Positions 12,701-20,687 of a stretch of 64,000 nucleotides of DNA are shown here, in pieces. Below the pieces are notes generated by a model that was not told where the DNA came from, did no database searches, and saw only the letters and a program-made list of their open reading frames with translations. Position 1 is the stretch's first letter, and each line of letters begins with the position of its first letter. The stretch is from an uncultured Chloroflexota bacterium (lineage in GTDB: Bacteria; Chloroflexota; Anaerolineae; Anaerolineales; Anaerolineaceae), in assembly GCA_902791025.1 (NCBI GenBank), contig CADATZ010000010.1, forward strand, positions 88,610-152,609, given 5' to 3'. Made by a program: the position numbers and the translations under genes.

Positions 12701-15700
12701 GGATACTGTCAACCTGTACCTGCATGCCGATGGTGAACAGATCCGCTATCAACAGTTCACAAGCGCTGAAACCGCTGCTGCTGATTGGAAATGGGAAATC
12801 AACGATCTGCCGAAATATAAGAACGGCGGTACGGAAATCGTTTACACCATCCGTGAAAATACATATCCGGATTATTCCCGCACTGTCAGTCATTCTGTGA
12901 CGCCGAAGACGGATACCGAACCTGAAATACAAACGCTTGCTGTGACCAACAAGTGGACGCCGGGTACGACCTCGATCGCTGTCCAGAAGATATGGACTGA
13001 CGGAAATAACCAGGATGGCATCCGCCCGGATTGGGTGCTTGTCAACCTGAAGGACGGCAACGGCAATGTGGTCGCCTCTGACCGCGTGATGGCGCCGAAC
13101 TGGATCCTGCGTTTCGAGAATATTGCTCAATATGATGCTTCCGGAAATCCGATTCAGTACAGCGTTGAAGAAGTCTATGACCGCACAATTACCGAAGCGA
13201 CTGACGGTCCGGGTACCTATAAGTTTGATGGCGTCACTGACATTGAAGGCGTCTTCGCAATCAAAAACGTGCACACACCTGAAACGGTGACCGTGAGCGG
13301 CGCCAAGACCTGGGACGATAACGGTAACCAGGACGGCAAACGCCCGACTTCGATCACCATCCGTCTGATGAAAAACAACGTTGAACATGACCACAAGGTT
13401 GTCACCGCTGCTGATGACTGGAAATGGGAATGGACAAAACTGCCGAAGTATGAAAACGGCAAGCAGATCACCTGGTCCATCACCGAAGATGACGTTACCG
13501 ACTACACAAAGGTTGTCAGCGGATATAACGTGACCAACACTTATAATCCGGGAAAGATCAACATTCGTGTGAACAAGGTCTGGCACGATGAAAATAACCA
13601 GGATGGCCTGCGCCAACTCAATGTGACCGTGTTCCTGAAGGCGAACGGTGAAACAGTCGCTACCGGCGTACTGAATGAAGCCAGCGGCTGGTCCTATGTC
13701 TTCAAGAACCAGGACCGCAATAAAGACGGTAAGGCGATCACCTATACGGTGGAAGAACTGCATACTGCCTTCATCACCGGCGTCGATGGTCCGGGTACCT
13801 ATCAGGATGTTCCGACGGGTGATGTCTCGACCGGCTTCACCATCACCAACACCCATACACCGGAAACGGTGACGCTCAAGGGTACCAAGACCTGGGTCGG
13901 TACGGAACTTGATCCGAACGCTCCGACCGAACTGAAGGTGCACCTGTATGCGAACGGTACCGAGGTGACCGCTCAGGCGAAGACCGTTACCGCTGCCGAT
14001 GGCTGGAAGTGGGAGTGGACCAACCTGCCGAAGTACGCCAACGGCCGTGAGATCACTTACACCATGTCGGAAGACACCGACTATACCAAGCGTGTCGTCC
14101 GCGAAGGTGATACCTTCAATGTGACCAATACCTACAACCCGGATGAGATCACGATCCTGATCCGCAAGGTTTGGAATGATAATAACAACCAGGACGGCAT
14201 CCGTCCGCCATGGACGCTGGTTAACCTGAAGGGCAACGGTGAAACTGTCGCCTCCGAGTTCCTCAATGATGGGAATGAATGGCGTGTCAGCATCGACGTC
14301 CCGCAGTATGACGAAAACCAGCAGGAGATCAAATATACCGTTGAGGAAGTCTTCACTCGTACCGTGACGGAAGATACCGATGGCCCTGGTACCTATAAAC
14401 TCGAGTCTATCGATGGGAATGCCAAAGATGGCTTCACCATCATCAACAAGCACACACCGGAAACGGTTGATGTGGCTGGTTCCAAGACCTGGAATGACAA
14501 TGACAATGCTGCCGGTATGCGTCCGTCCGCTATCAAGATCCAGCTGAACAAGAACGGCGTCGCTTACGGTGCACCACTGAGTGTGACCGAAGCTGACGGC
14601 TGGAAGTGGGAATGGAAGAAGGTGCCGAAGTATGAAAATGGACAGCTCATTTCCTGGTCCATCAACGAAGAAAATGTCGAAGGCTATTCCAAGACTGTGA
14701 CCGGTTACAATGTGACGAACACCTACACACCGGATGAAACTGTCGTGACCGTTCGCAAGGCATGGAATGATAAAGACAACCAGGACGGACTCCGCACCGA
14801 TCATTCCCGTGTCTATCTGCTTGCGGATGGCGAGCGGACGGGCGACGAAGGTATCCTGATCGCTGCCAATGAATGGGTCTACCACTTCCGCAGACTGCCG
14901 GTGATGAAAGACGGGAAGAAGATCGTCTATACCGTTGAGGAAGATCCTGTGCCGGCCGGTTATACAGCCTCTTACAGCGGTGATCAGGATAAGGGTCTGG
15001 TCGTGACCAATACACACAATCCGGAAACGGTCAAGATCGTCGTCACCAAGACCTGGGATGACGCGGGCAATGAAGCCAATCGTCCGGAGACTGTCAACCT
15101 CTATCTGCAGGCTGATGGTGCCACGATCCGGAACGGACAGTTCACAAGTGATGAAACTGCCGCGGTAGGCTGGAAGTGGGAAATCGACAATCTGCCGAAA
15201 TTCAAGAACGGCGGTACCGCGATTGCCTACACCATCGTTGAAAATGATTCCGGTGAGTATTCCCGCAGTGTTGAGCGGTCTGTGACGCCAAAAACGGATA
15301 CAGAAAAGGAACAGCTCAAGCTGCATGTGACCAACAAGTGGACACCGGGCACGACCTCGATCGTGGTTGAGAAGGAATGGACTGACAACGGCAATCAGGA
15401 CGGCATCCGCCCGCCGTGGATCCTCGTGAACCTGCTGGACGGTGACGGCAATGTAGTACAGTCCGGCCGTCTGACTGCGGAAAACAACTGGCTGCTGCGC
15501 TTCGATGGCGTGGAAGAGTTCGACGAGTCCGGTCAGAAGATCGCTTACAGCGTTGAGGAAGTTTACGACAATGTGATCACAAAGGAAACCGACGGTCCGG
15601 GTACCTACCGGCTGATCAGGGTCCGTGAGATCGCCGGCGGCTTTGAGATCGAAAACGGTCATACGCCGGAAACCGTGACCGTGAGCGGTGCGAAGACCTG

Positions 15701-18700
15701 GAACGATGAGGGTAATGAATCCGCGCGTCCGGAGTCCATCACTATCCGTGTGCTGGGCGACGGTGCAGAAGTGGCTCATAAAGAAGTCACCGCTTCCGAT
15801 GACTGGAAGTGGGAATTCAGCGGTCTGCCGAAATATAAGGCCGGCAAGCTGATCACCTACACCATCACCGAAGACGCGATCCCGAACTACACACCGCAGA
15901 TCAACGGCTTCAATGTGACCAATACCTATGAAGAAGGCGTGACCAGTGTCAGCGTCAAGAAGGTCTGGAGCGATGGAAACAACCAGGACGGTCTGCGTGA
16001 CTGGGTCGTCATCAAGCTGCTCGCCAATGGCGAAGAGACCGAACATATGACGGTCCTCAGTGACTCCAACCATTGGGAACACACCTTCACCAGACTCCCG
16101 GCAATGGCCGGCGGTGAGGCGATCGTTTACACCGTGGATGAGGAAAAGAACAGCCGCATTACCGGAGAAGACGGTCCGGGTACCTACAAGATCGATATCC
16201 AGGGTGACCAGACCAGCGGCTTCATCGTGAACAACATCCATACGCCGGAAACAGTCACTATCAGCGGTCACAAGACCTGGGACGATAATGAGAATGAAAA
16301 CCAGGCACGTCCGCAGTCGATCTTCATCAAGCTTAACGGCGATGGACAGCTGCTGCATCGTGTTGCAGTCACGGAAGCTGACGACTGGGCCTGGAACTTT
16401 GTTGACCTGCCGAAGTACGCTAACGGGAAGGAGATCAAATACTCCATCCAGGAAGAAGCGGTGGAGCACTATACACCGTCCTATTCCGGCTATGATGTCA
16501 CCAACACCTATACTCAGGGCAAGACCTCTGTGTCTGTCTCAAAGATTTGGGATGACGGTGAGAACCGTGACAATCTGCGCCCGACTTGGATCCTGGTCAA
16601 GCTGCTCGAAAACGGCGAAGAGTCCGGCATGATGGCTGTTCTCAACGAACGCAACAGTTGGAAGCACACCTTCACGAATCTGGATGTGAGCAAAGACGGA
16701 CAGCCTGTCAGCTATTCCGTTGCTGAAGAGCTTGGCGGCGTTTTGAGTGACACTGATACCGCCGAAACCTATGGTTACATCATCAACGGCAATGCAGCGG
16801 AAGGTTATGTCATCACCAACAAGCACACACCGGTCACCACCAGTGTGAGCGTGACCAAGTTCTGGGATGACGGTAACGACCGCGATGGAAAGCGTCCGGC
16901 AGAGGTTTTGATCCGCCTGTATGCCAACCGTGTACAGATCGATCAGGATTACATCCGCCCGGATGAGGAAGGGAAATGGACGCTTTCGTTCACGAACCTG
17001 CCGAAGAATGAAAACGGAAAACCGATCAGCTACACCGTTGAAGAAATGCCGATCGAGGATTACTCCACGATCATCAGTGGTGACGCGAGCACCGGTTATA
17101 CCATCACCAACAGCTACACACCGGGCGAAACCAGCCTGACTGTTACAAAGCGCTGGGAAGATGACAGCAACCGTGACGGCAAACGTCCTGCTTCCGCTGT
17201 GATCCACCTGCTGGCAGATGGCGATGAAGTGAATTCCATCACGCTCGCCGCGAACAATAACTGGCAGCACACCTTCACGGGTCTGCCGGTCAACAAAGAC
17301 GGTGTCAAGATCGTATATACCGTCACGGAAGACGCGGTCGAAGGGTACAGTGAGCCTGTTGTCAAGGGTGACGCGGAGAATGGATTTACCGTTATCAACG
17401 CCTACCATCCGCAGACCATCAATATCCCTGTGACCAAGGTATGGGATGACGGTGAGGATCAGGACGGCAAACGTCCGGAATCCGTGACGGTCCGCCTGCT
17501 TGCCGATGGCGCGGAAGTCGAACACAAAGAACTCAACGAAGGTAACGGATGGGAGGAAGTCTTCACCGGAAAACCTGTCTATCAGAGCGGTAAGAAAATT
17601 GCCTACACGCTGACTGAAGACCGTGTGGATGACTATACCACATCGATCATCGGCACCGCCTCTGTTGGCTTCACTGTGACTAACAGCTACGAGCCGGGTA
17701 AGACCAGCCTGAGCGTTGCAAAACGTTGGGAGGATGCGGATAATCAGGACGGTATCCGTCCGGAGGACGTGACCGTCACCCTGCTCGCCAATGGCGAACC
17801 GACTGACCAGGTCGTGAAGCTGAATGTTGAAAACAACTGGCGTCATGAATTCGAAAGCCTCGATGAATATGCTGATGGTGTGAAGATCGAATACAGCGTC
17901 TCTGAAGATGCGGTGACCGGCTATACCACCACCATCGAAGGTGAGGCCGCGACCGGTTATACCATCGTCAACGCTCATTCACCGGAAAATATCGCCGTTC
18001 GCGGTGTGAAGGTCTGGAATGATAATGACAACGCTGCCGGCGTACGTCCGGAGTCCATCATCGTCCGTCTGCACGCCAACGAGGTCGAAATCGACAGTCA
18101 GTCCGTCCATGCTGATGCAGAGGGCAACTGGGAATGGGCATTCAGAGGCCTGCCGAAATATGCTGATGAACGTGAGATCCGTTATACGATCACCGAAGAC
18201 GCACCGGAACAATATTCCGCTGAAATCACCGGTAACGCGAAGGACGGTTTCACGATCACAAACACCTATGCGGAGAACAAGACCAGCATGTTCGTCTCCA
18301 AGCACTGGACCGATTTCTATAACAATGACGGCAAACGTCCGGCATCTGTCGAAGTGAAGGTCCTTGCGGATTATGGTGATGGAAATGGTTATGTCGAAAC
18401 TGAATACAGCGGTGTGATCACCGGTCCGGATTGGGAATTGATCATCAATGACCTGCCGCTGACCGTGGATGGCGTCCGCGTGAAATATAAAGTGGCTGAG
18501 GAAACCATCCCGGGTTACAAGGCTGTGGTCGAGGGTGATCCTGTGACAGGTTACATGATCACGAATGTCCATGAACTGGAGACCGTGACCGTCAGCGGTC
18601 AGAAGACCTGGAATGATAATAACAACTCCGCCCAGGCACGTCCGGAAGCTATCGTTGTCCGCCTGAATTCTGACGGAACACTCCTGCATGAGATCCGTGT

Positions 18701-20588
18701 AACAGCGGAAGATGACTGGAAGTGGAGCTTCAGCGGCCTGCCGAAGTATCAGGGCGGCAGAGAGATCGTTTACACGATCCACGAAAATCCGGTCGATAAC
18801 TATACTCCGTCGGTGGATGGGTACAATATCACCAACAATTACACCAGCGGCAAACGTTCGCTGCCGATCGATGCGGCCTGGCTGGATCAGAATAACCGTG
18901 ACGGCCTCCGCCCGGGCTCAGTGACCATCAAGCTGTTTGCTGACGGCGAAGATACCGGTAAGACGTTGGTACTGGATGAATCCAACGGTTGGAGAGACCG
19001 CTTCACTGATCTGCCTATCTGCTCCGCCAACCCGAAGTGGCTGGTCAGCAAGGCGCCGAGCTATGAAGATATCTGCGCGGCTGAAGGCAAGAAGCATGTC
19101 GTTTATACGATACAGGAAGTCCATACGGATGTCATCACCGGTGAGAACACTGAGACCACTTATGCTGATGAGTATGTCGGCAGTTCACAGGAAGGCTGGA
19201 CGGTCATCAACCGCCACACCCCGGTGAAGATCAACGTGGAAGGTACCAAGACCTGGTCCGGCGGTTCGGCTGATTCACGGCCGGAAAGCATCACGGTCCG
19301 CCTGTTCAATGGCAATAATGAGATCGACCACCGCACGGTGACAGAAGCGGAAGGCTGGAGCTGGAGCTTCACTGACCTGTGGAAGTACGAAAACGGTGAA
19401 GAGATCCGATACGTCATCAGTGAAGATGCGGTGACGGATTATACGGCGAAGGTTGATGGGTATAACATCACCAACACCTACTCACCGAGTCACACCGATG
19501 TCACCGTCCGCAAGGAATGGGACGACAGCAACAATGCTGAAGGTCTGCGTCCGGAATACGTGATGGTGAACCTGCTGAGCAACGGTACGGTATTCGCCAA
19601 TGCTGAACTGAGAGATAGTAACGGTTGGACACATACATTCCAGAATCTGCCGATCGCGGATGCGAGTGGTCCGATCACCTATGATGTCGCTGAAGTGACT
19701 GTGCCGGGTTACACCGTCCGCAAGTCCGGTGACTCGACGCAGGGCTTTACCATCTACAATGTCCGCATCCAGGAGACGATCGACATCCCGGTGCGCAAGG
19801 TCTGGTCCGGTGTCGGTGAAAAACCGGCATCCCTGACCATCGCCCTGGTCGTGAATGGCGTCCGCAGTGATCAGACGATCGTGCTGACGGCAGCGGAAGG
19901 CTGGTCCGGTTCCTTCAATGGTCTGGCTGCGGGCAATACCTACAGCGTCGAAGAACTTGACGTTCCGGAAGGCTACACCTGCACAGTGAGCGGCTCGGCT
20001 CAGACCGGCTTTACGGTGACGAACAAGATCAAGACGCCGCCGACTCCGCCGGAACCGCCGCACTTCTTCCGCCTCACCGGCGAGCTGCCGGAAACCGGTA
20101 TCACCACCGTGGGCGGCTATCCGCTGAGCAGCAAGCCTGCTTCGGTGAACTACCTGCCGACCACCATGGAACTGCAGCTGCCGACGCTCGATATCATGAG
20201 CTCTATCGTGACGATCGAACCGATCGATGGCCGCTACCCGGTCGAATGGCTGGGCTATGAAGCCGGTCTGTTGGATGGCACCGCGAAGCCGGGTGAAGGT
20301 ATCTCCGTCATCGCCGCGCACAACACACTCAACAGCGAGGATTACGGTCCGTTTGCGCTGATCATGAATATGGAAGAGGGTGATCGCTTCTTCGTCACCG
20401 ACGATGATGGCTCCATCCTGATCTTCCAGGTCTACGCCAACGAGAAGATCGGCTCCCATGACTATGACGGTCTGTGGAAGGTAGCGTCGGAATACGACAA
20501 CACCCTCACGCTGCTGACCTGTGAAGACGAACGCGCCGAAGGCGGCTACGCCTCCCGCCGTGCCGTCGCCGCGAGACGAGTGAATTAA
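3780..20588 (+). CDS. Giant Cna_B-repeat surface protein with LPETG motif and C-terminal sortase domain (continuation of the gene at 1)
   Basis: This frame encodes about 5,600 residues and continues the gene at base 1 after the frame break; the GTG at 3780 is internal and lacks a ribosome binding site. I count roughly 53 more Cna_B-like domains of 90-110 residues, ending near 20030. A proline-rich linker follows, then LPETG at 20085-20099, then about 165 residues resembling a sortase: His in AAHNTLN (cac 20319-20321), the GPF and GD motifs, Cys in LTLLTCED (tgt 20520-20522) and Arg in ASRRAV. These fit the His-Cys-Arg sortase triad. No hydrophobic anchor or basic tail follows the LPETG, unlike standard sortase substrates. 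Likely role: a very long cell-surface adhesin or stalk that carries its own attachment or polymerising enzyme. The domain calls are firm; the role is inferred. A strong terminator follows at 20604. Confidence 0.85.
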   Translation: MVTNTYNPENTQIRVIKIWTDDENRDGLRPDEITVTLYSDGGTGAAPTLVKRMTLSEDNNWSDYFTDLKIHNTEGQVISYTVDEEQFSCNAIQNCLGTDPKAGYVKSGPVKTDVGGYAITNTHTPATIDIPVTKVWDDDNDRDGIRPDSVTFIVRRTNDNKVVDDVTLSGTQTTHTFTGLDKYCGEGELCKYTVTEPQVPQGYTMINNQTDVSCVAMTGGSCTITNKHDPEMITIPVTKEWDDMNNTDDSRPKNVVVEVLADGDSLDPKVTITLSDDSTPAWTGTSSALPKYRDGGTAIVYSLAEYTVENYETSVPAPSDHPEDGYTITNTYAAQTQPLVIRKTWVYNNAPATARLSLREFLAKITVIIDGNKYYFADVQTSGSGYTAVVNGTLVTITATGTDTDNWTVTISGLPKNKWDAGQEKPVAISYSIAEDPIANYYTEYGEPFDAENGFRISNKYNVTEVTVTKSWVDDNNSRGDRPESVLIHLHGSQDRSLREQAISAANAVSGDNNTWSYTFTNLPKYDSNGAEITYYSHEVNVDHYISTVSADKLTITNTWTDTRMININVNKHWDDDDNRDGKRPDSVTFNLLVDGVQQDSMTVTGPAWTGVFGPLPYADESGTPINYSVTEDTVVDKDGKNSYTPKSGDPSGSILNGLVFTNSRNYETVKIRMTKTWDDFSNMYNLRGEQPLKLLQRFRLILGTVQYSLDNLNMTQHGDASTPYLYTASVQGYPVTITASGVTDTSNSWTIEIDGLPKYKNGSVINYDITENPDTYAFTRTKESSTEENTFVFTGNNFLNMQRGVLTKVWEDENNKDSKRPTDPMQMMEGIKLYANGEYYHHGAFTLNSHEEGSKVWTYTIAAHPNVLVTVVDNSDNTWTITVDKLPRILNNQTVVWTVSEEMDGYDSFVDGLNVTNVPQVSVDVTKVWVDEYNQDGIRPATVTVNLFKGSGSSKTQVKDEEGRDVTLTLSEGSSWTGSFTGLPKYETVSGAPDLSAPINYSVEEQTTDVLTGTDGAGTYAIKEEGTMTEGYTITNTHTPELIDITLSKVWDDNNDQDGKRAVASVQLYANGAAVSGKTLTVPVTDSWTENNKFTGLPKYQNGVEINYEIREIPPAGYTPSIAEGNGIEKSFVITNTYSSETVNVPVSKVWNDENDQDGLRAKLTATVMLYANGAEVSGKTLTVGKTDGWSDAFTGLPKYDGGQAITYTVQETITYDSSVTGTPYTITVTGNMTAGFTITNSHTPAVRDVTITKVWDDANNQDGLRRDNVTFNLYQNGNIYRTVTSDSIASPWTYTWTDLPTNCGGSACVYTVDEPTVPRPYTKSIDQTTLTVTNSYTPETVTVQGSKTWVDNDNRAGKRPGTIYIQLWKNGSLYTGSDARKTITANSKELDGTTPWSWKWEGLPKFENGQEIQWSVLEENVSDYQASYPSAYNVTNTYNEGTKSISVKKVWDDDENRDGIRPTYIYVDLYADGVKTTQSKALADANNWLNTFTDLPIYKEGATGVEIVYTVKEANAVSRYTISEPVFDSTTNTFTITNTHTPATTTVQGSKTWVQRELDTNPPSQILIHLYADGTLVDGKDKTITEASEEIDGTPWSWKWEGLPKYKQGEVGKEIVYTVRETPLTGYNTTLNSPNVTNTYSPGKTSLSVRKAWEDGNNQDGIRPGHVEVALLSKVGTADFSPTGQTAILVPDSTTPNLWRVHTFDNLDRFTSTGQPITYSVKEIGTISGYTSSEPILDQNSGVYVITNTHTPDTITITGEKVWDNDDNPTKPTSVTIHLLANGVALSDKTITVTETTAQVDGKAWTWKWEDLPKYANGQEITYTVSEDTLDDYTLTVQRTPAADGKSISFVLTNTYDPGMVTVRVQKVWEDNNNQDGIRPTSVEVKLIADGKTENPVATATLPQEGSWHARFNVPEYDGTRKIVYTVAETFTDVLTESTDGPGTYMQGPIAGDVENGFVITNVHTPETVYIHGNKAWEGDENAPAGTRPESVTFVLKRNNETIAYTVAYAADNWEWEFPLQPRYVNGVDMSNAYEVTELNVPNYETEIDGYIGTNEQDYTNGVTNIYTPGKTSVSVTKVWRDNDNQDGIRPARVAVQLVADGTPVPERYLVLHGTGNSWIGTFNDLDIYPYGSTTPIIYTVQEVGTYAGYTMQKTGDMATGFTITNTHTPEVITVEGTKTWNDNDNVAGKRPESIEITLNKNGVKYEAAGNPVTVSAEESWKWSWTNLPKYENGKEITWSVTETAVENYQTSYSGYDVINTYDEGTTSVNVTKAWNDSNNQDGKRPSFVTVALYADGVATGKTLPLGESNNFTNTFTGLPIYKEGQVGQKIAYTVKEISTLPAGYTTADPTGTAETGFTITNSYTPEKVTVSGSKTWVDSDNTAGARPDSITIRLHKNNEEYASKTVTGADEWKWEWTDLSKYENGTQISWTITEDNVEDYTRQVSGYNVTNTYNPGKTSIRVSKSWKDADNQDGIRPQFIRVHLFANGADTGKEGVLTAPGWFYLFEDLDKNYTYTVVEDVPAGYTAEVNGSATAGFVVTNTHTPETVRIVVTKTWDDAGNEGNRPKTIKLYLHADGTRIDHDEFTSAQTAEPGWKWEITDLPKYKNGGTEIVYTIIEDSYEDYTRSVSRTVTPKTETEPEQLNLAVTNKWTPGKTSIMVEKKWSDNNNQDGIRPDWVLVNLLDGNKNVVASDRVTKANNWILRFNNIDEFDASGKRINYTVEEVYDRTVTESTDGPGTYKFSGVNPIVGGFEIVNTHTPETVSISGTKTWDDNGNQDGKRPASITINLLKNGSTYESKTVTEADGWAYSWTNLPKYENNGSLIRWSLTETPVEGYTRTWNGSSVTNTYDPDSAELTVVKSWNDNNNQDGLRPSYARVYLYADGVKTEQYAILIASNKWTYCFTGLDKFKDGKQIVYTVKEEDADIPNGYTVSYSGDMNSNITVTNTHKPETVKVVVTKTWDDAGNENKRPDTVNLYLHADGEQIRYQQFTSAETAAADWKWEINDLPKYKNGGTEIVYTIRENTYPDYSRTVSHSVTPKTDTEPEIQTLAVTNKWTPGTTSIAVQKIWTDGNNQDGIRPDWVLVNLKDGNGNVVASDRVMAPNWILRFENIAQYDASGNPIQYSVEEVYDRTITEATDGPGTYKFDGVTDIEGVFAIKNVHTPETVTVSGAKTWDDNGNQDGKRPTSITIRLMKNNVEHDHKVVTAADDWKWEWTKLPKYENGKQITWSITEDDVTDYTKVVSGYNVTNTYNPGKINIRVNKVWHDENNQDGLRQLNVTVFLKANGETVATGVLNEASGWSYVFKNQDRNKDGKAITYTVEELHTAFITGVDGPGTYQDVPTGDVSTGFTITNTHTPETVTLKGTKTWVGTELDPNAPTELKVHLYANGTEVTAQAKTVTAADGWKWEWTNLPKYANGREITYTMSEDTDYTKRVVREGDTFNVTNTYNPDEITILIRKVWNDNNNQDGIRPPWTLVNLKGNGETVASEFLNDGNEWRVSIDVPQYDENQQEIKYTVEEVFTRTVTEDTDGPGTYKLESIDGNAKDGFTIINKHTPETVDVAGSKTWNDNDNAAGMRPSAIKIQLNKNGVAYGAPLSVTEADGWKWEWKKVPKYENGQLISWSINEENVEGYSKTVTGYNVTNTYTPDETVVTVRKAWNDKDNQDGLRTDHSRVYLLADGERTGDEGILIAANEWVYHFRRLPVMKDGKKIVYTVEEDPVPAGYTASYSGDQDKGLVVTNTHNPETVKIVVTKTWDDAGNEANRPETVNLYLQADGATIRNGQFTSDETAAVGWKWEIDNLPKFKNGGTAIAYTIVENDSGEYSRSVERSVTPKTDTEKEQLKLHVTNKWTPGTTSIVVEKEWTDNGNQDGIRPPWILVNLLDGDGNVVQSGRLTAENNWLLRFDGVEEFDESGQKIAYSVEEVYDNVITKETDGPGTYRLIRVREIAGGFEIENGHTPETVTVSGAKTWNDEGNESARPESITIRVLGDGAEVAHKEVTASDDWKWEFSGLPKYKAGKLITYTITEDAIPNYTPQINGFNVTNTYEEGVTSVSVKKVWSDGNNQDGLRDWVVIKLLANGEETEHMTVLSDSNHWEHTFTRLPAMAGGEAIVYTVDEEKNSRITGEDGPGTYKIDIQGDQTSGFIVNNIHTPETVTISGHKTWDDNENENQARPQSIFIKLNGDGQLLHRVAVTEADDWAWNFVDLPKYANGKEIKYSIQEEAVEHYTPSYSGYDVTNTYTQGKTSVSVSKIWDDGENRDNLRPTWILVKLLENGEESGMMAVLNERNSWKHTFTNLDVSKDGQPVSYSVAEELGGVLSDTDTAETYGYIINGNAAEGYVITNKHTPVTTSVSVTKFWDDGNDRDGKRPAEVLIRLYANRVQIDQDYIRPDEEGKWTLSFTNLPKNENGKPISYTVEEMPIEDYSTIISGDASTGYTITNSYTPGETSLTVTKRWEDDSNRDGKRPASAVIHLLADGDEVNSITLAANNNWQHTFTGLPVNKDGVKIVYTVTEDAVEGYSEPVVKGDAENGFTVINAYHPQTINIPVTKVWDDGEDQDGKRPESVTVRLLADGAEVEHKELNEGNGWEEVFTGKPVYQSGKKIAYTLTEDRVDDYTTSIIGTASVGFTVTNSYEPGKTSLSVAKRWEDADNQDGIRPEDVTVTLLANGEPTDQVVKLNVENNWRHEFESLDEYADGVKIEYSVSEDAVTGYTTTIEGEAATGYTIVNAHSPENIAVRGVKVWNDNDNAAGVRPESIIVRLHANEVEIDSQSVHADAEGNWEWAFRGLPKYADEREIRYTITEDAPEQYSAEITGNAKDGFTITNTYAENKTSMFVSKHWTDFYNNDGKRPASVEVKVLADYGDGNGYVETEYSGVITGPDWELIINDLPLTVDGVRVKYKVAEETIPGYKAVVEGDPVTGYMITNVHELETVTVSGQKTWNDNNNSAQARPEAIVVRLNSDGTLLHEIRVTAEDDWKWSFSGLPKYQGGREIVYTIHENPVDNYTPSVDGYNITNNYTSGKRSLPIDAAWLDQNNRDGLRPGSVTIKLFADGEDTGKTLVLDESNGWRDRFTDLPICSANPKWLVSKAPSYEDICAAEGKKHVVYTIQEVHTDVITGENTETTYADEYVGSSQEGWTVINRHTPVKINVEGTKTWSGGSADSRPESITVRLFNGNNEIDHRTVTEAEGWSWSFTDLWKYENGEEIRYVISEDAVTDYTAKVDGYNITNTYSPSHTDVTVRKEWDDSNNAEGLRPEYVMVNLLSNGTVFANAELRDSNGWTHTFQNLPIADASGPITYDVAEVTVPGYTVRKSGDSTQGFTIYNVRIQETIDIPVRKVWSGVGEKPASLTIALVVNGVRSDQTIVLTAAEGWSGSFNGLAAGNTYSVEELDVPEGYTCTVSGSAQTGFTVTNKIKTPPTPPEPPHFFRLTGELPETGITTVGGYPLSSKPASVNYLPTTMELQLPTLDIMSSIVTIEPIDGRYPVEWLGYEAGLLDGTAKPGEGISVIAAHNTLNSEDYGPFALIMNMEEGDRFFVTDDDGSILIFQVYANEKIGSHDYDGLWKVASEYDNTLTLLTCEDERAEGGYASRRAVAARRVN

Positions 20589-20603
20589 TAATAATTTATC
20601 GGG

Positions 20604-20646
20604 GACGGTTATACTGTGCGCAGCATAGTATAACCGTCCTTTTTTT
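20604..20646 (+). terminator. Rho-independent terminator of the giant gene
   Basis: A 13-base arm GGACGGTTATACT (20604-20616) pairs perfectly with AGTATAACCGTCC (20628-20640). The stem can extend further across most of the 11-base loop, and six T residues follow. Confidence 0.92.
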
Positions 20647-20647
20647 A

Positions 20648-20656
20648 TGGTATAAT
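20648..20656 (+). promoter_or_regulatory. Extended -10 promoter for the ATP-grasp gene
   Basis: TGGTATAAT gives a perfect -10 hexamer with the TGn extension, directly after the terminator T-run. No good -35 box is visible 16-18 bases upstream. The expected transcript start is near 20663, giving a leader of about 25 bases before the ATG at 20688. Confidence 0.6.
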
Positions 20657-20687
20657 GGGTGCGAAATTTTTTTGCAGGAATGAATTT

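Larger units (their letters stand above)
1216..20030 (+). repeat. Array of about 61 tandem Cna_B-like domain repeats
   Basis: Counting the first-strand motif (K-x-W followed by an acidic, Asn/Asp-rich loop and usually G-x-R-P) gives about 61 units averaging about 310 bases. From about 7.8 kb on, two unit types alternate: type A begins like TSVSVTKVW and ends in TNTHTPE; type B begins like VTVSGSKTW and ends in TNTYNPG. A third type beginning VVVTKTWDDAGNE opens near 11.43, 12.65 and 15.02 kb and each time is followed by A, B and A units, which makes a four-domain higher-order repeat. Most neighbouring units differ at many bases, so the array is old, except for the near-identical pair at 2242 and 3565. 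Confidence 0.85.

Noticed and set aside
12252..16469. Very long minus-strand open frame (1,405 codons) opposite the giant gene
   Set aside because: It is a by-product of the codon pattern of the Cna_B repeats; its translation is repetitive in step with the sense repeats and has no family features. The same holds for the other long antisense frames at 1.4-6.9, 8-12, 16.5-20 and 22.9-24.1 kb.
1216..20030. The tandem repeats as a CRISPR array
   Set aside because: The units are about 310 bases, coding throughout and diverged; there are no short constant repeats with unique spacers.
20655..20687. ATG 20655 as the start of the ATP-grasp gene
   Set aside because: It overlaps the -10 hexamer and has no ribosome site; ATG 20688 has one and begins the conserved Rossmann strand.
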